Below the pieces are notes generated by a model, which saw only the letters and a list, made by a program, of their open reading frames with translations, was not told the DNA's origin and searched no databases. This document shows positions 19,248-28,271 of a DNA stretch of 64,000 bases, in pieces. A program made the translations under genes and the position numbers. The stretch comes from SLRI01 sp964576715 (GTDB lineage Bacteria; Pseudomonadota; Alphaproteobacteria; Geminicoccales; Geminicoccaceae). The stretch spans positions 1-64,000 of the forward strand of contig CAZNWE010000003.1 in assembly GCA_964576715.1 (NCBI GenBank), written 5' to 3'. The first letter of the stretch is position 1; each line of letters opens with the position of its first letter.

Positions 19248-21584
19248 ATGAGCAACACACCGCTGCAAATTTGGACCCAGCTCAACGAGCCGTGGATGAA
19301 GATGTTCGCCGCCCCACCGAACGTCGCTGCGCTCACTGGGAGTGCTGCCGCAGAGCCGGCGAAAGTGACGAGCGGTAATGGCTCGACCGCGCTGCCGACG
19401 CTGGCCGGCGCCGGCGCGCCGCCCGTTAATGCGCTCACCGACTATCTCGTCGACAGCATGCAGCGGACGATCCTTTTTTGGGATGTGCTGCGCAAACGCG
19501 GCAACCAGGCACTTGAGCACCGCGCCTCCGGCAAGCCGCCGGTGCTGCGCTTCCCCTACGAGGTCGTGCTCGACGGCAAGACGCTGGAGCGGCCGGTCAA
19601 CTACCAGCTCTTGCGGATCACGCCGCCGGCCGATGCAGAGATGAATCCGAAAGCGCGGCCGTTCATCGTCTTCGACCCGCGCGCCGGGCACGGTCCCGGC
19701 ATCGGCGGGTTCAAGGAGGCGAGCCAGGTCGGCGTCGCCATGCAGGACGGCCACCCGGTCTATCTCGTCAGCTTCCTGCCCGAGCCGGTGCCCGGCCAGA
19801 CGATCGAGGACATCGCCCGGGCCGAGGTGCAGTTCGTCGAGAAGGTCGTCGAACTGCATCCCGAGGCCGAAAGTTCGCCGGCGATCGTCGGCAACTGCCA
19901 GGGCGGCTGGGGGCTGATGCTGATGGCGTCCCTGGCACCGGAGTTGCCGGGGGTGATCAGCATCGCCGGTTCGCCGCTCTCCTACTGGGCCGGCGAGCGG
20001 GGCAAGAATCCGATGCGCTACACGGGCGGCCTCGCGGGCGGATCCTGGCTCGCCAGCTTCACGGGCGATCTCGGCAACGGGATTTTCGATGGCAGCTACT
20101 TGGTCAGCAATTTCGAGACGCTGAACCCGTCGAACTCGCTCTGGAGCAAGAACTACAACCTTTACGCGAATGTCGACACCGAGGAGGGCCGCTTTCTCGA
20201 GTTCGAGCGCTGGTGGAGCGGTCATTTCTACATGACCGTCGAGGAGATGCGCTTCATCGTCGACAACCTGTTTGTCGGCAACAAGCTGGCGAAGGGCGAC
20301 CTCGTGTTCGCCGACGGCCACCGGGTCGATCTGCGCGAGATCAAGGCGCCGATCGTCGTCATCGCCTCCTGGGGCGACAACATCACCCCGCCGCAGCAGG
20401 CGCTGAACTGGATTCTCGATCTCTACGACAGCATCGACGAGATGCGCGCCCGGCGGCAGACCATCGTCTACACGGTGCACCCGTCGATCGGCCATCTCGG
20501 CATCTTCGTTTCGGCCAAGGTGGCGATGAAGGAGCACGCCGAGTTCGTCGGTGCTCTCGACATGATCGAGGTGCTGCCCCCCGGCCTCTATGAAATGGTC
20601 ATCGAGGACGAGACCCTCGAGCAGGCCGGCAGCGACGAGGAGCATTCGAGCTACGTCGTCCGCCTCGAGGCGCGCGATCTCGACGCCATCCGCCAGCTCG
20701 ACGATGGCCGCGACGACGAGCGCGCCTTCGAGACGGTGGCCCGGGTCTCGGAGATCAACGAGGGTCTCTACGAGCGCTTCGCCCGGCCGTGGGTCAAGGC
20801 GATGACCAACGAGGCGACCGCCGAGATGCTGCGGGCGATGCAGCCGGTCCGGCTCGAGCGGCTCTTCTGGTCGGACATGAACCCGGGTATCGCCTGGGTG
20901 AAGGCGGCGGCCGAGATGGTCAAGCAGCAGCGCCGGCCGGTCGCCGACGACAACCCGTTCAAGGTGCTCGAGGCCGCCAACTCGGAGCAGATCGTCGCGG
21001 CCCTCGATCGCTACCGCGACGCCCGGGACAGCATGCAGGAGAAGCTGTTCTTCGGCATCTGGGAATCGCCGCTCGCCGAGGCGATGGCCGGAATGGCGGC
21101 ACCGCACAGCTCGGCCCGGCAGGCGCACTCCCGGCCGCAGGCCTACGGGGAGTGGATCGAGCTGAAGCTGAAGGCGCTGTACGAGGAGAGCCAGCCCGGC
21201 GATTTCGCCGAAGCCGTCTACCGGATCGGCTTCGCCTGCCTCGAGGCCGGCAAGGTCCAGGACGCCCGTGCCTACCGGATGACCCGCAAGATCGCCAAGG
21301 AGGACCCGCGGATGCGCGACCTCACCCGGCGCGAGGTCAAGGAGAAGGCGCGGCGCGCCGCCTTCATCGTGCAGTTCGATCCCGAGGGGGCGCTCGAGAC
21401 CTTGCCGAAGCTGCTGCCGGATCCGGCCGACCGGGCCGATGCGCTCGACGTGATCAAGCGGATCGTCAGCTGGCGGCCGGACATTGCACCCGAGCACGCC
21501 GCGGTGATCGAGAAGGTCGAGGCGATCTTTGCCGGCGAGCATCGCCCCGCACCGCGCCCCTCGCGTCGTCGGTCGGCCGCCTAG
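19248..21584 (+). CDS. DUF3141 protein, polyhydroxyalkanoate-synthase-like alpha/beta hydrolase (first copy)
   Basis: 778 residues. The N-terminal half has an alpha/beta hydrolase core with an elbow GNCQGGWG in which Cys217 takes the nucleophile position, as in PHA synthases. The other two catalytic positions are visible: SWGDNITPPQQ (Asp) and VHPSIGHLGIFVS (His). The C-terminal about 300 residues are helical and specific to DUF3141. There is a strong ribosome binding site, AAGGAGG, six bases before the ATG. Known biology: DUF3141 proteins tend to sit with pta, ackA and fabI genes; their reaction is not established to my knowledge. I infer acyl transfer or hydrolysis on hydroxyacyl-CoA or polyester. 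Confidence 0.88.
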   Translation: MSNTPLQIWTQLNEPWMKMFAAPPNVAALTGSAAAEPAKVTSGNGSTALPTLAGAGAPPVNALTDYLVDSMQRTILFWDVLRKRGNQALEHRASGKPPVLRFPYEVVLDGKTLERPVNYQLLRITPPADAEMNPKARPFIVFDPRAGHGPGIGGFKEASQVGVAMQDGHPVYLVSFLPEPVPGQTIEDIARAEVQFVEKVVELHPEAESSPAIVGNCQGGWGLMLMASLAPELPGVISIAGSPLSYWAGERGKNPMRYTGGLAGGSWLASFTGDLGNGIFDGSYLVSNFETLNPSNSLWSKNYNLYANVDTEEGRFLEFERWWSGHFYMTVEEMRFIVDNLFVGNKLAKGDLVFADGHRVDLREIKAPIVVIASWGDNITPPQQALNWILDLYDSIDEMRARRQTIVYTVHPSIGHLGIFVSAKVAMKEHAEFVGALDMIEVLPPGLYEMVIEDETLEQAGSDEEHSSYVVRLEARDLDAIRQLDDGRDDERAFETVARVSEINEGLYERFARPWVKAMTNEATAEMLRAMQPVRLERLFWSDMNPGIAWVKAAAEMVKQQRRPVADDNPFKVLEAANSEQIVAALDRYRDARDSMQEKLFFGIWESPLAEAMAGMAAPHSSARQAHSRPQAYGEWIELKLKALYEESQPGDFAEAVYRIGFACLEAGKVQDARAYRMTRKIAKEDPRMRDLTRREVKEKARRAAFIVQFDPEGALETLPKLLPDPADRADALDVIKRIVSWRPDIAPEHAAVIEKVEAIFAGEHRPAPRPSRRRSAA

Positions 21585-23915
21585 GTGCCGGGCGATGCCG
21601 CGGCCGGGGCACCCCGCGTGACTGCCATCCCCGCCACTCCGTTCGCCGACCTCGCGGGGATGGTGGGCTACTGGCAGAAGCTGGCGGACGTCGCGACGCG
21701 CCATGCCGCACACCTCCGATCGAGCCAGGACGATCGAACGACACGGCTCGAGAGCGCCCGCCGGGCCGTCGCCGCGGGCTTTCAGGGACGCTCCGGCGCC
21801 GATGACCTGACCGCCTACCTGGTCGATGCCGCACAGCGCTGGGTGCTCTACTGGGATGTCCTCCGGCAACGGGGCGACAACTACTTGGCGCACGAGGCGG
21901 CGGGCTCGCCGCCGGTCCTGGGCTTTCCATACGAGATGATCATCGACGGCCGCGAGCTGCCGCGGCCGTCGAACTACGCCATGGTGCACATCCTGCCGGC
22001 GGACGGGGCCCGGCCCGATCCGAAGCGCCGGCCGTATCTGATCATCGACCCGCGCGCCGGCCAGGGGGCCGGGATCGGTGGCTCCAAGGCCGAGAGCCAG
22101 GTCGGCGTGGCGCTCGCCAACGGCCACCCGGTCTATTTCGCGATCTTCTTCCCGGAGCCGATGCCGGGGCAGACCCTGGCCGACGTCTGTGCCACCCATG
22201 CCACGTTTGTGCGCGCCGTGCGCCGCCGGCATCCCGATGCGCCGCGGGCGATCGTCGTCGGCAATTGCCAGGGCGGCTGGGCCACCGCACTGCTCGCCGC
22301 CTCCAATCCTGACGTCACCGGGCCGATCGTGATCAACGGTGCCCCCTTGGCCTACTGGTCGGGCGAGCGGGTGCGCCGCCACCCGATGCGCTATCTGGGC
22401 GGGGTCAGCGGTGGTGCTGTGCCGGCGATGCTGCTCAGCGATCTCGGCAACGGGCGGTTCGACGGGGCGCACCTGGTCTCCAACTTCGAGACCTTCAGCC
22501 CGGCGACCGTCTGGTGGCGCAAATATTACGACCTTTATGCCGCGGTCGACGAGCCCAGCCGCTACCTCGAGTTCGAGCGCTGGTGGGGCGGCTTTCACTT
22601 CATGACCGAGGAAGAGATCCGCTGGATCGTCAAGAACCTTTTCATCGGCAACCGCCTCGCCCGGCAGGGCGTGCATCTCGACGCCCGGACCTTCGTCGAT
22701 CTGCGCAACATCCGCTCGCCGATCATCGTCTTCGCCAGCCGTGGCGACGAGATCACCCCGCCGCAGCAGGCGCTGAACTGGATCCCGGACCTCTACCGCA
22801 GCACCCAGGAGGTGCGCATCAAGGGCCAGCGGATCATCTACTGTCTGCACCAGGATGTCGGCCATCTCGGCATCTTCGTCTCGTCCAAGGTGGCGGCCAA
22901 GCAGCACACCGAGATCGTCTCGACGATGAAGACCATCGAAGCCCTGCCGCCCGGGCTCTACGAGATGGTGATCGAGGACAAGCAGGGCAGCGGCGTTGCC
23001 GCGAGCTACAAGGTCTCGTTCGACCGGCGTGAGATCGAGGATTTGCAGGCCCTCGACGACGGGCGCGAGGACGAGGCCATGTTCAGTGCCGTGGCCCGGC
23101 TCTCCGATCTCGGTGAGAACGTCTACGATCTCTTCCTGCGGCCGCTGGTCCGCGCCGGCGTGACCCCGCAATCGGCCGCGGCCATGGTGCAGTTGCACCC
23201 GCTGCGCGTGCGCCGCTGGGGGGCGTCGAGCAAGAACCCGCTGCTGCAGCCGGTCGCCGCCGTCGCCGAGCAGGTGCGTGCCGACCGGCGGCAGGTGCCG
23301 CTCGACAATCCGTTCGTTGCCGCCGAGCGGCTGTGGTCCGAGATGGTGGCCGAGAGCTTCGATCTTGCCCGCGACCTGCGCCATGCCTGGCTCGAGCTCA
23401 CCTTTTTCGGCATCTACGCCGCGCCGGCCCTCGCCGGCTTCGTCGGCAACGATCTCGGGGTGGCGGACACCGTTAACGAGAGCGATCTGCGCGACGCGCC
23501 CGAGGTGCAGCTGGCCCTCGCCCGGATCGACCAGGGTGGCTTCGCCGACGCCGTGGTCCGCATGCTCGTGCTGGTCGCCCAGTCGCGCCGGGCCATCCGT
23601 CGGTCGCGGCTCGAGCGTTCCAACCGGATGCTGCGCGAGGAGGAGCCGTTCGCCAGCCTGTCGTCCACCGAGCGCACGCAGATCATCCGCGAGCAGTCGC
23701 TGATCGTCGATTTCGAGCCGGAGCGCGCCCGCGATACACTGATCCTGCTCTTGCCCGACCGTGCCGACCGCGAGCGCGCCCTGGCCCGGGTCGAGGACAT
23801 CGCCGGCCCGGTCGAAGAGATGGCGCCCGAGACCCTGGCGGTGCTCGCCGGGCTGCGGGTGGCACTCGAGCTCGGCACCTCGGCGACCGTCACCCACCTG
23901 CAGGCCAGCGCATGA
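21585..23915 (+). CDS. DUF3141 protein, PHA-synthase-like (second copy, tandem paralogue)
   Basis: About 776 residues if it starts at the GTG directly after the previous stop. No clear ribosome binding site supports that codon, and a GTG at 21618 or ATG at 21660 are alternatives. It is collinear with the upstream gene along its length: DLTAYLVDAAQRWVLYWDVLRQRGDN, the elbow GNCQGGW (Cys228), SRGDEITPPQQALNWI and HQDVGHLGIFVS, so the Cys-Asp-His set is kept in both copies. The N-terminus and the C-terminal third diverge most. The zero-base junction suggests translational coupling. The stop overlaps the next start (ATGA). Confidence 0.86.
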   Translation: MPGDAAAGAPRVTAIPATPFADLAGMVGYWQKLADVATRHAAHLRSSQDDRTTRLESARRAVAAGFQGRSGADDLTAYLVDAAQRWVLYWDVLRQRGDNYLAHEAAGSPPVLGFPYEMIIDGRELPRPSNYAMVHILPADGARPDPKRRPYLIIDPRAGQGAGIGGSKAESQVGVALANGHPVYFAIFFPEPMPGQTLADVCATHATFVRAVRRRHPDAPRAIVVGNCQGGWATALLAASNPDVTGPIVINGAPLAYWSGERVRRHPMRYLGGVSGGAVPAMLLSDLGNGRFDGAHLVSNFETFSPATVWWRKYYDLYAAVDEPSRYLEFERWWGGFHFMTEEEIRWIVKNLFIGNRLARQGVHLDARTFVDLRNIRSPIIVFASRGDEITPPQQALNWIPDLYRSTQEVRIKGQRIIYCLHQDVGHLGIFVSSKVAAKQHTEIVSTMKTIEALPPGLYEMVIEDKQGSGVAASYKVSFDRREIEDLQALDDGREDEAMFSAVARLSDLGENVYDLFLRPLVRAGVTPQSAAAMVQLHPLRVRRWGASSKNPLLQPVAAVAEQVRADRRQVPLDNPFVAAERLWSEMVAESFDLARDLRHAWLELTFFGIYAAPALAGFVGNDLGVADTVNESDLRDAPEVQLALARIDQGGFADAVVRMLVLVAQSRRAIRRSRLERSNRMLREEEPFASLSSTERTQIIREQSLIVDFEPERARDTLILLLPDRADRERALARVEDIAGPVEEMAPETLAVLAGLRVALELGTSATVTHLQASA

Positions 23916-24814
23916 GCGAGGACCAGGCCACGACGCGGCTGGTGCAGGCGATGGCCGTCGCCGCCCGGGCGCATGCTGATCAGCGCCGCAAGGGCTCGCG
24001 TCAGGAACCCTACATCAATCATCTGGTCGAGGTGGCCGAGCTCGTGGCCGAGGCCACCGCGGGCGATGACGTCGAGCTGATCATCGGCGCGCTGCTGCAC
24101 GACACGCTCGAGGATACCGAGCTCGACCGGACGACACTGGTCACGCTCTTCGGCGAGCGGGTGGCGCGCCTGGTCGAGGAGAACTCCGACGACATGAGCC
24201 TGCCCAAGGCCGAGCGCAAGCGGCAGCGGCTGGCGCATGCGGCGCACAAGTCGGACGGTGCGCGGCTCATCAAGCTCGCCGACATGACCTCGAACGTGCG
24301 CGCCACGGCGACCGCCCCGCCGGCCGGCTGGCCCGCCGAATGGTGCCAAGGCTACATCAACAGCTGCCGTGAGCTGCACGAGGTGATCGCCGGGACCAAT
24401 AGCTGGCTGGAGGAACAGTTCGCCGCGGCCGTCGAAGCCGCCGAGGCGGTGATCCAAGAGCGCGGCGGCGAGCTGGCGCAGGGGGCTCAGCTCGACGCCG
24501 TGTTGAGCGCCAGCGCCGGGCAGCCGGTCCACCTCATCTACCTCGCCAATACCGGCAACCGGCCCGGCGACGAGCTGGATCGCCAGCGCCTGATCGAGAT
24601 CATGACCGAGCGCTTCCCGAGCTTCACCGTGCAGGATGCCACCGGCGTCTTCGAGGGGGCGGCGCGGCCGGTCGTGATGGTCCGCGTGCGCAGCGATTCC
24701 AGCGACGCCATCGTCGCCGTCGCCCAGCGCCTCTGTGTCGACCTGGAGCAGCGCTTCGTCGGCATCGAGACGGCCGGGCGCTACCTCCGCATATACGCCG
24801 ACGATACCGCCTGA
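23912..24814 (+). CDS. HD-domain phosphohydrolase, RelA/SpoT-hydrolase-like, with extra C-terminal domain
   Basis: 300 residues. Residues 1 to about 175 look like the (p)ppGpp hydrolase half of SpoT/MESH1: His21, His37, the HD pair at 63-64 (LLHDTLEDTE) and Asp124 (KLADMTSNVR). There is no synthetase or TGS domain. Residues about 190-300 are a separate alpha/beta domain I do not recognise (LIYLANTGNRPGDELDRQR onwards). It could be a single-domain alarmone hydrolase or act on another nucleotide. Placed between DUF3141 and MaoC-Pta genes, it may link acyl storage metabolism to starvation signalling (inference). Confidence 0.8.
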   Translation: MSEDQATTRLVQAMAVAARAHADQRRKGSRQEPYINHLVEVAELVAEATAGDDVELIIGALLHDTLEDTELDRTTLVTLFGERVARLVEENSDDMSLPKAERKRQRLAHAAHKSDGARLIKLADMTSNVRATATAPPAGWPAEWCQGYINSCRELHEVIAGTNSWLEEQFAAAVEAAEAVIQERGGELAQGAQLDAVLSASAGQPVHLIYLANTGNRPGDELDRQRLIEIMTERFPSFTVQDATGVFEGAARPVVMVRVRSDSSDAIVAVAQRLCVDLEQRFVGIETAGRYLRIYADDTA

Positions 24815-24843
24815 CGCCCCGCCTCCCTTCGGGAACCCGCCGC

Positions 24844-26256
24844 ATGACCCAGAACAAGACCTATGACGAGATCCAGATCGGCGACCGTGCCGAACTGCGT
24901 CGCCTGTGCACCGAGAACGATCTCATCATCTTCGCGCACGCCTCGGGCAACCTCAACCCGCTGCACCTGCCGAAGAGCGGCGAGATGCCGACCGAGGGCA
25001 GCGAGACCGTTGCCCCCAGCATGTGGGCCGGCTCGCTGTTCTCGGCGGTGCTCGGCAACGTGCTGCCCGGCATCGGCACGCTCTACAAGTCGCAGCACCT
25101 GGAATTCGAGCGGCGTGCCCATGTCGGTGACGAACTGGTCATCGAGGTGGTCGCCGCCGAGAAGAAGGCGGATCGCCTCGTCGTTTTCGACTGCAGCCTG
25201 GCGAACCAGCGCGGCGAGCGCATCGCCTACGGCAAGGCCGAGGTGTTCGCACCTGCCGAGAAGCTCGAGATCGACGTCGACCTGCCCGAGCTCTTCGTCC
25301 GGCCGCACCAGCACTTCAAGCGGGTGATCGCCTCGCTCGACGGCGTCGAGCCGATGCGCACCGCGGTGGTCTGCCCGAACGACGACAACTCGCTCGGCGG
25401 GGCCCTCCTTTCCTACCGGGAAGGGCTGATCCAGCCGATCCTGGTCGGCGACCAGGTGAAGATCCGTGCCGCTGCCCAAGCGCTCGGCAGCGACCTTGCC
25501 GGGATCGAGATCATCCATGTCGACGACCCGCACGAGACACCGATGCGGGCCGTGGCCCTGGTCAATGACGGCCGCGCCGATGCGATCATGAAGGGCAACA
25601 TCCACTCGGACGAGATCCTCAAGGCGGTGCTGTCGAAGAGCAGTGGTCTCAGGACGACGCGCCGGGTCAGCCACTGCTTCATCCTCGACGTGCCGGGTCT
25701 CGAGCACCTGCTGATCATCAGTGATGCCGCGATCAACATCAATCCGGACCTCGAATCGAAGGTCGACATCGTCCAGAACGCCATCGATGTCGGCCTTTCG
25801 CTCGGCATCGAGCTGCCCAGGGTCGGCATCCTCTCCGCGGTCGAGACCGTCAATCCGGCGATTCCCTCGACCCTCGATGCGGCGATCCTCTCGAAGATGG
25901 CCGATCGCGGGCAGATCACCGGCGGCATCGTCGACGGGCCGCTCGCCATGGACAACGCCATGGACGTCGAGGCGGCGAAGACCAAGGGCATCCGCTCGCT
26001 GGTCGCCGGTCGCGCCGACATCCTGATCGTGCCGAACCTCGAATCCGGCAACATGCTGGCCAAGGAGCTGACCTTTGTCGCCAATGCCGACGCGGCCGGG
26101 CTGGTTTGCGGCCTCAAGGTGCCGGTGATGCTGACCAGCCGGGCCGACGACGAGCAGGCGCGACTTGCATCCTGTGCGATGGCGCAGCTCTACCACGCCT
26201 ACAAGCGGGACGGCCGGCCGCTGATCCAGGCGCCGCCGCGGGCGGCGGCCGCTTGA
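24844..26256 (+). CDS. Bifunctional MaoC-like / phosphate acetyl-butyryltransferase
   Basis: 470 residues. Residues 1 to about 145 are a MaoC hotdog domain; residues about 155-460 are a Pta/Ptb phosphotransacylase (HVDDPHETPMRAVALV, AIMKGNIHSDEI, SDAAININPDL, ILSAVETVNPAIPSTLDA, LESGNMLAKEL). The transacylase half would swap acyl-CoA and acyl phosphate, feeding acetate kinase. In the MaoC half the hydratase motif reads HASGNLNPLH: Asn36 stands where (R)-specific hydratases have the catalytic Asp, while His41 is kept. The first domain may therefore be inactive or bind acyl-CoA only. It is followed after 43 bases by the CoA transferase genes. Confidence 0.9.
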   Translation: MTQNKTYDEIQIGDRAELRRLCTENDLIIFAHASGNLNPLHLPKSGEMPTEGSETVAPSMWAGSLFSAVLGNVLPGIGTLYKSQHLEFERRAHVGDELVIEVVAAEKKADRLVVFDCSLANQRGERIAYGKAEVFAPAEKLEIDVDLPELFVRPHQHFKRVIASLDGVEPMRTAVVCPNDDNSLGGALLSYREGLIQPILVGDQVKIRAAAQALGSDLAGIEIIHVDDPHETPMRAVALVNDGRADAIMKGNIHSDEILKAVLSKSSGLRTTRRVSHCFILDVPGLEHLLIISDAAININPDLESKVDIVQNAIDVGLSLGIELPRVGILSAVETVNPAIPSTLDAAILSKMADRGQITGGIVDGPLAMDNAMDVEAAKTKGIRSLVAGRADILIVPNLESGNMLAKELTFVANADAAGLVCGLKVPVMLTSRADDEQARLASCAMAQLYHAYKRDGRPLIQAPPRAAAA

Positions 26257-26299
26257 AACGGGCTCTGTGGCCGAACCGGCAGCAAAGGAGACGGCGAGC

Positions 26300-26953
26300 G
26301 TGAAACGGGCGATCGGTGTGGCGGATGCGGTCCGCATGATCCCGGACGGGGCCAGCGTGATGTTCGGCGGCTTCATGGGTGTGGGCTCACCGCTCAGGAT
26401 CATCGATGAGATGGTCCGCCAGGAGAAGCGCGATCTGACGATCATCGGCAACGACACGGCCCGGCCGGGCCTGGCGGTCGGCAAGCTGGTCGACGCCGGT
26501 TGTGTCAAGAAGGTGATCACCTCGCATATCGGCACCAACCCGGTGACGCAGAAGCTGATGATCGAAGGCGGGCTCGAGGTCGACCTGGTGCCGCAGGGCA
26601 CGCTCGCCGAGCGCATCCGGGCGGCGGGCTACGGCCTCGGCGGGGTGCTCACCCCGACCGGGCTCGGCACCCCGGCGGCCGAGGGCAAGCAGACGGTCGA
26701 GGTCAATGGCCGCAGCTTCCTGCTCGAGGAGCCGCTCTCAGCCGATGTCGCGATCATCTCGGCGCATCGCGCCGACTACAACGGCAATCTCGACTTCACC
26801 CTGACCGCCCGCAACTTCAATCCGGTGATGTGCCTCGCCGCCGAGACGGTGATCGTCGAGCCGGACATGTTCGTGCCGGTCGGCGTCTTGCCGCCGGATG
26901 CGGTGGCGGTGCCGGGTGTGCTGGTCGATGTGCTGGTTTCGAGGAGTGCCTGA
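26300..26953 (+). CDS. Acyl-CoA:acetate/3-ketoacid CoA-transferase, alpha subunit
   Basis: 217 residues. Family I CoA-transferase subunit A (AtoD/ScoA type), with the glycine-rich loop FGGFMGVGSP, NDTARPG and VPQGTLAERIRAAGYG. GTG at 26300 is chosen because AAAGGAG lies nine bases upstream; an earlier in-frame GTG at 26267 has no such site. Alpha and beta subunits together move CoA between acetate and acyl or 3-oxoacyl groups. The stop overlaps the beta start by one base. Confidence 0.92.
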   Translation: MKRAIGVADAVRMIPDGASVMFGGFMGVGSPLRIIDEMVRQEKRDLTIIGNDTARPGLAVGKLVDAGCVKKVITSHIGTNPVTQKLMIEGGLEVDLVPQGTLAERIRAAGYGLGGVLTPTGLGTPAAEGKQTVEVNGRSFLLEEPLSADVAIISAHRADYNGNLDFTLTARNFNPVMCLAAETVIVEPDMFVPVGVLPPDAVAVPGVLVDVLVSRSA

Positions 26954-27609
26954 TGGACGCCAAGGACATCATCGTCAAACGGGTCGCCGGCGAGCTGCAA
27001 GAGGGGATGCTGGTCAATCTCGGCATCGGCATGCCGACCGAGGTGGCCAACCACGTGCCCTTCGGCATGACCGTCTATTTCCAGTCCGAGAACGGGCTGA
27101 TCGGCATGGGGGCGCGGCCGCCAGAGGGCATGGAGGACCTGCATCTGACCGATGCCGGCGGCGCCTTCATCACCGCATTGCCCGGTGCCGTGGCCTTCGA
27201 CAGCGTCTTCTCGTTTGGCCTGATCCGCGGCGGCCATCTCGACATGACCGTGCTCGGCGGGCTGCAGCTCGACAGCCGCGGCAAACTCGCCAACTGGATG
27301 ATCCCGGGCAAGATGGTCCCTGGCATGGGCGGGGCCATGGACTTGGTGAGCGGTGCGAAGCGGGTGATCGTCGCGATGACCCACACCAACCGGGGCCAGC
27401 CCAAGATCGTGCCCGAGTGCACCTTGCCGCTGACCTCGGAGCGGCCGGTGAGCCTCGTCGTCACCGAGCTCGCCGTGCTCGAGCCGACGGCCGACGGCCT
27501 CGTGCTGCGCGAGCGGGCACCGGGTGTCAGTGTCGAGGAGATCCGGGCGGCGACCACGGCCGAACTCCTCGCCCCGGGCGACGTGCCGGAGATGACGCTC
27601 GCCGCCTGA
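26953..27609 (+). CDS. Acyl-CoA:acetate/3-ketoacid CoA-transferase, beta subunit
   Basis: 218 residues. Contains the catalytic SENG motif with Glu46 (YFQSENGLIGMG), which forms the glutamyl-CoA thioester, plus GGHLDMTVLGGLQ, MVPGMGGAMDL and CTLPLT. The ATG at 26953 overlaps the last base of the alpha subunit stop, typical of these pairs. A longer open frame reaching back to 26500 is an artefact inside the alpha gene. It closes the acyl-CoA/acetate block that begins with ackA. Confidence 0.94.
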   Translation: MDAKDIIVKRVAGELQEGMLVNLGIGMPTEVANHVPFGMTVYFQSENGLIGMGARPPEGMEDLHLTDAGGAFITALPGAVAFDSVFSFGLIRGGHLDMTVLGGLQLDSRGKLANWMIPGKMVPGMGGAMDLVSGAKRVIVAMTHTNRGQPKIVPECTLPLTSERPVSLVVTELAVLEPTADGLVLRERAPGVSVEEIRAATTAELLAPGDVPEMTLAA

Positions 27610-27772
27610 CCCGGCCGGCAGCCCAGGTTGCCGGGTGACGGCGGCGCGCCAAAACGCCGGCGACGCGACCGGGCGCTGGCGCGGCGCTGGCCGATCCATC
27701 GCCCGGAGAAGGCGACACGCCGCCTCGAACGAGGCTTGAAGCGCAGCCGGCGACCGGCTACATCCGGGACAC

Positions 27773-27848
27773 GCGCTCGTAGCTCAATGGATAGAGCATC
27801 TGACTACGGATCAGAAGGTTGGGGGTTCGAGTCCTCCCGAGCGCGCCA
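27773..27848 (+). tRNA. tRNA-Arg, anticodon ACG
   Basis: Complete 76-base cloverleaf with encoded CCA. Acceptor stem GCGCTCG pairs with CGAGCGC at 27838-27844, with discriminator G and CCA at 27846-27848. The anticodon stem TCTGA/TCAGA encloses the loop CTACGGA, giving ACG, which becomes ICG and reads CGN arginine codons. The T loop is GGTTCGAGT-like. A plausible single-copy housekeeping gene. Confidence 0.96.
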
Positions 27849-28271
27849 GCATCCGTCCGCTTCCCGCCTTCGCCGTCGTGACGTCCGCCGCGTGCCGCGA
27901 TGCGCTGCCGGTGAGACAGCGCGGCACGACGTTGCCCCGGCTCGCACCTGCTGCACGGCGCTTGAGCACACCGCCGAGCGGCGGGCGTTGTGGCCGCTGG
28001 GCGATGTGCGGCACCTTCGCGCCCTGCTAACGGGCGGTGCTATGGGCGTCTTTCCCGAGCCGGCCGCCCGGTGACGCTGCGGTTCCGCGCCGGTTTGCCG
28101 CCGCCCCGGTGCCGGCCCGCTCGGTCAGCTGACCCTCCCGCGATCGTTACCCGCAGGGGGCGGGCACAGGTCGAGGGTTCCTGGTCTTCGCCCATGACCG
28201 CGAACGCGCGATGGGGTAGGATGGCGGCTGGTGGGCTGATCAGGCGCTGATCGGCGGTGCGGAGATGTCGT
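27849..28271. other. Gene-poor stretch after tRNA-Arg
   Basis: About 420 bases in which I see no supported gene, repeat or RNA. Short open frames here lack family features. tRNA 3' ends are common integration sites, but I found no integrase, and no second copy of the tRNA tail was noticed. The end holds GGAG at 28261-28264, the ribosome binding site of the next gene. Confidence 0.4.

Noticed and set aside
27773..27848. tRNA-Arg as an integration site for the island at 29.3 kb
   Set aside because: No integrase gene and no second copy of the tRNA tail noticed; the repeats that flank the island are a different sequence.
27811..28014. Small minus-strand open frame across the tRNA-Arg 3' end
   Set aside because: Its end is translated tRNA sequence, a well-known annotation artefact.
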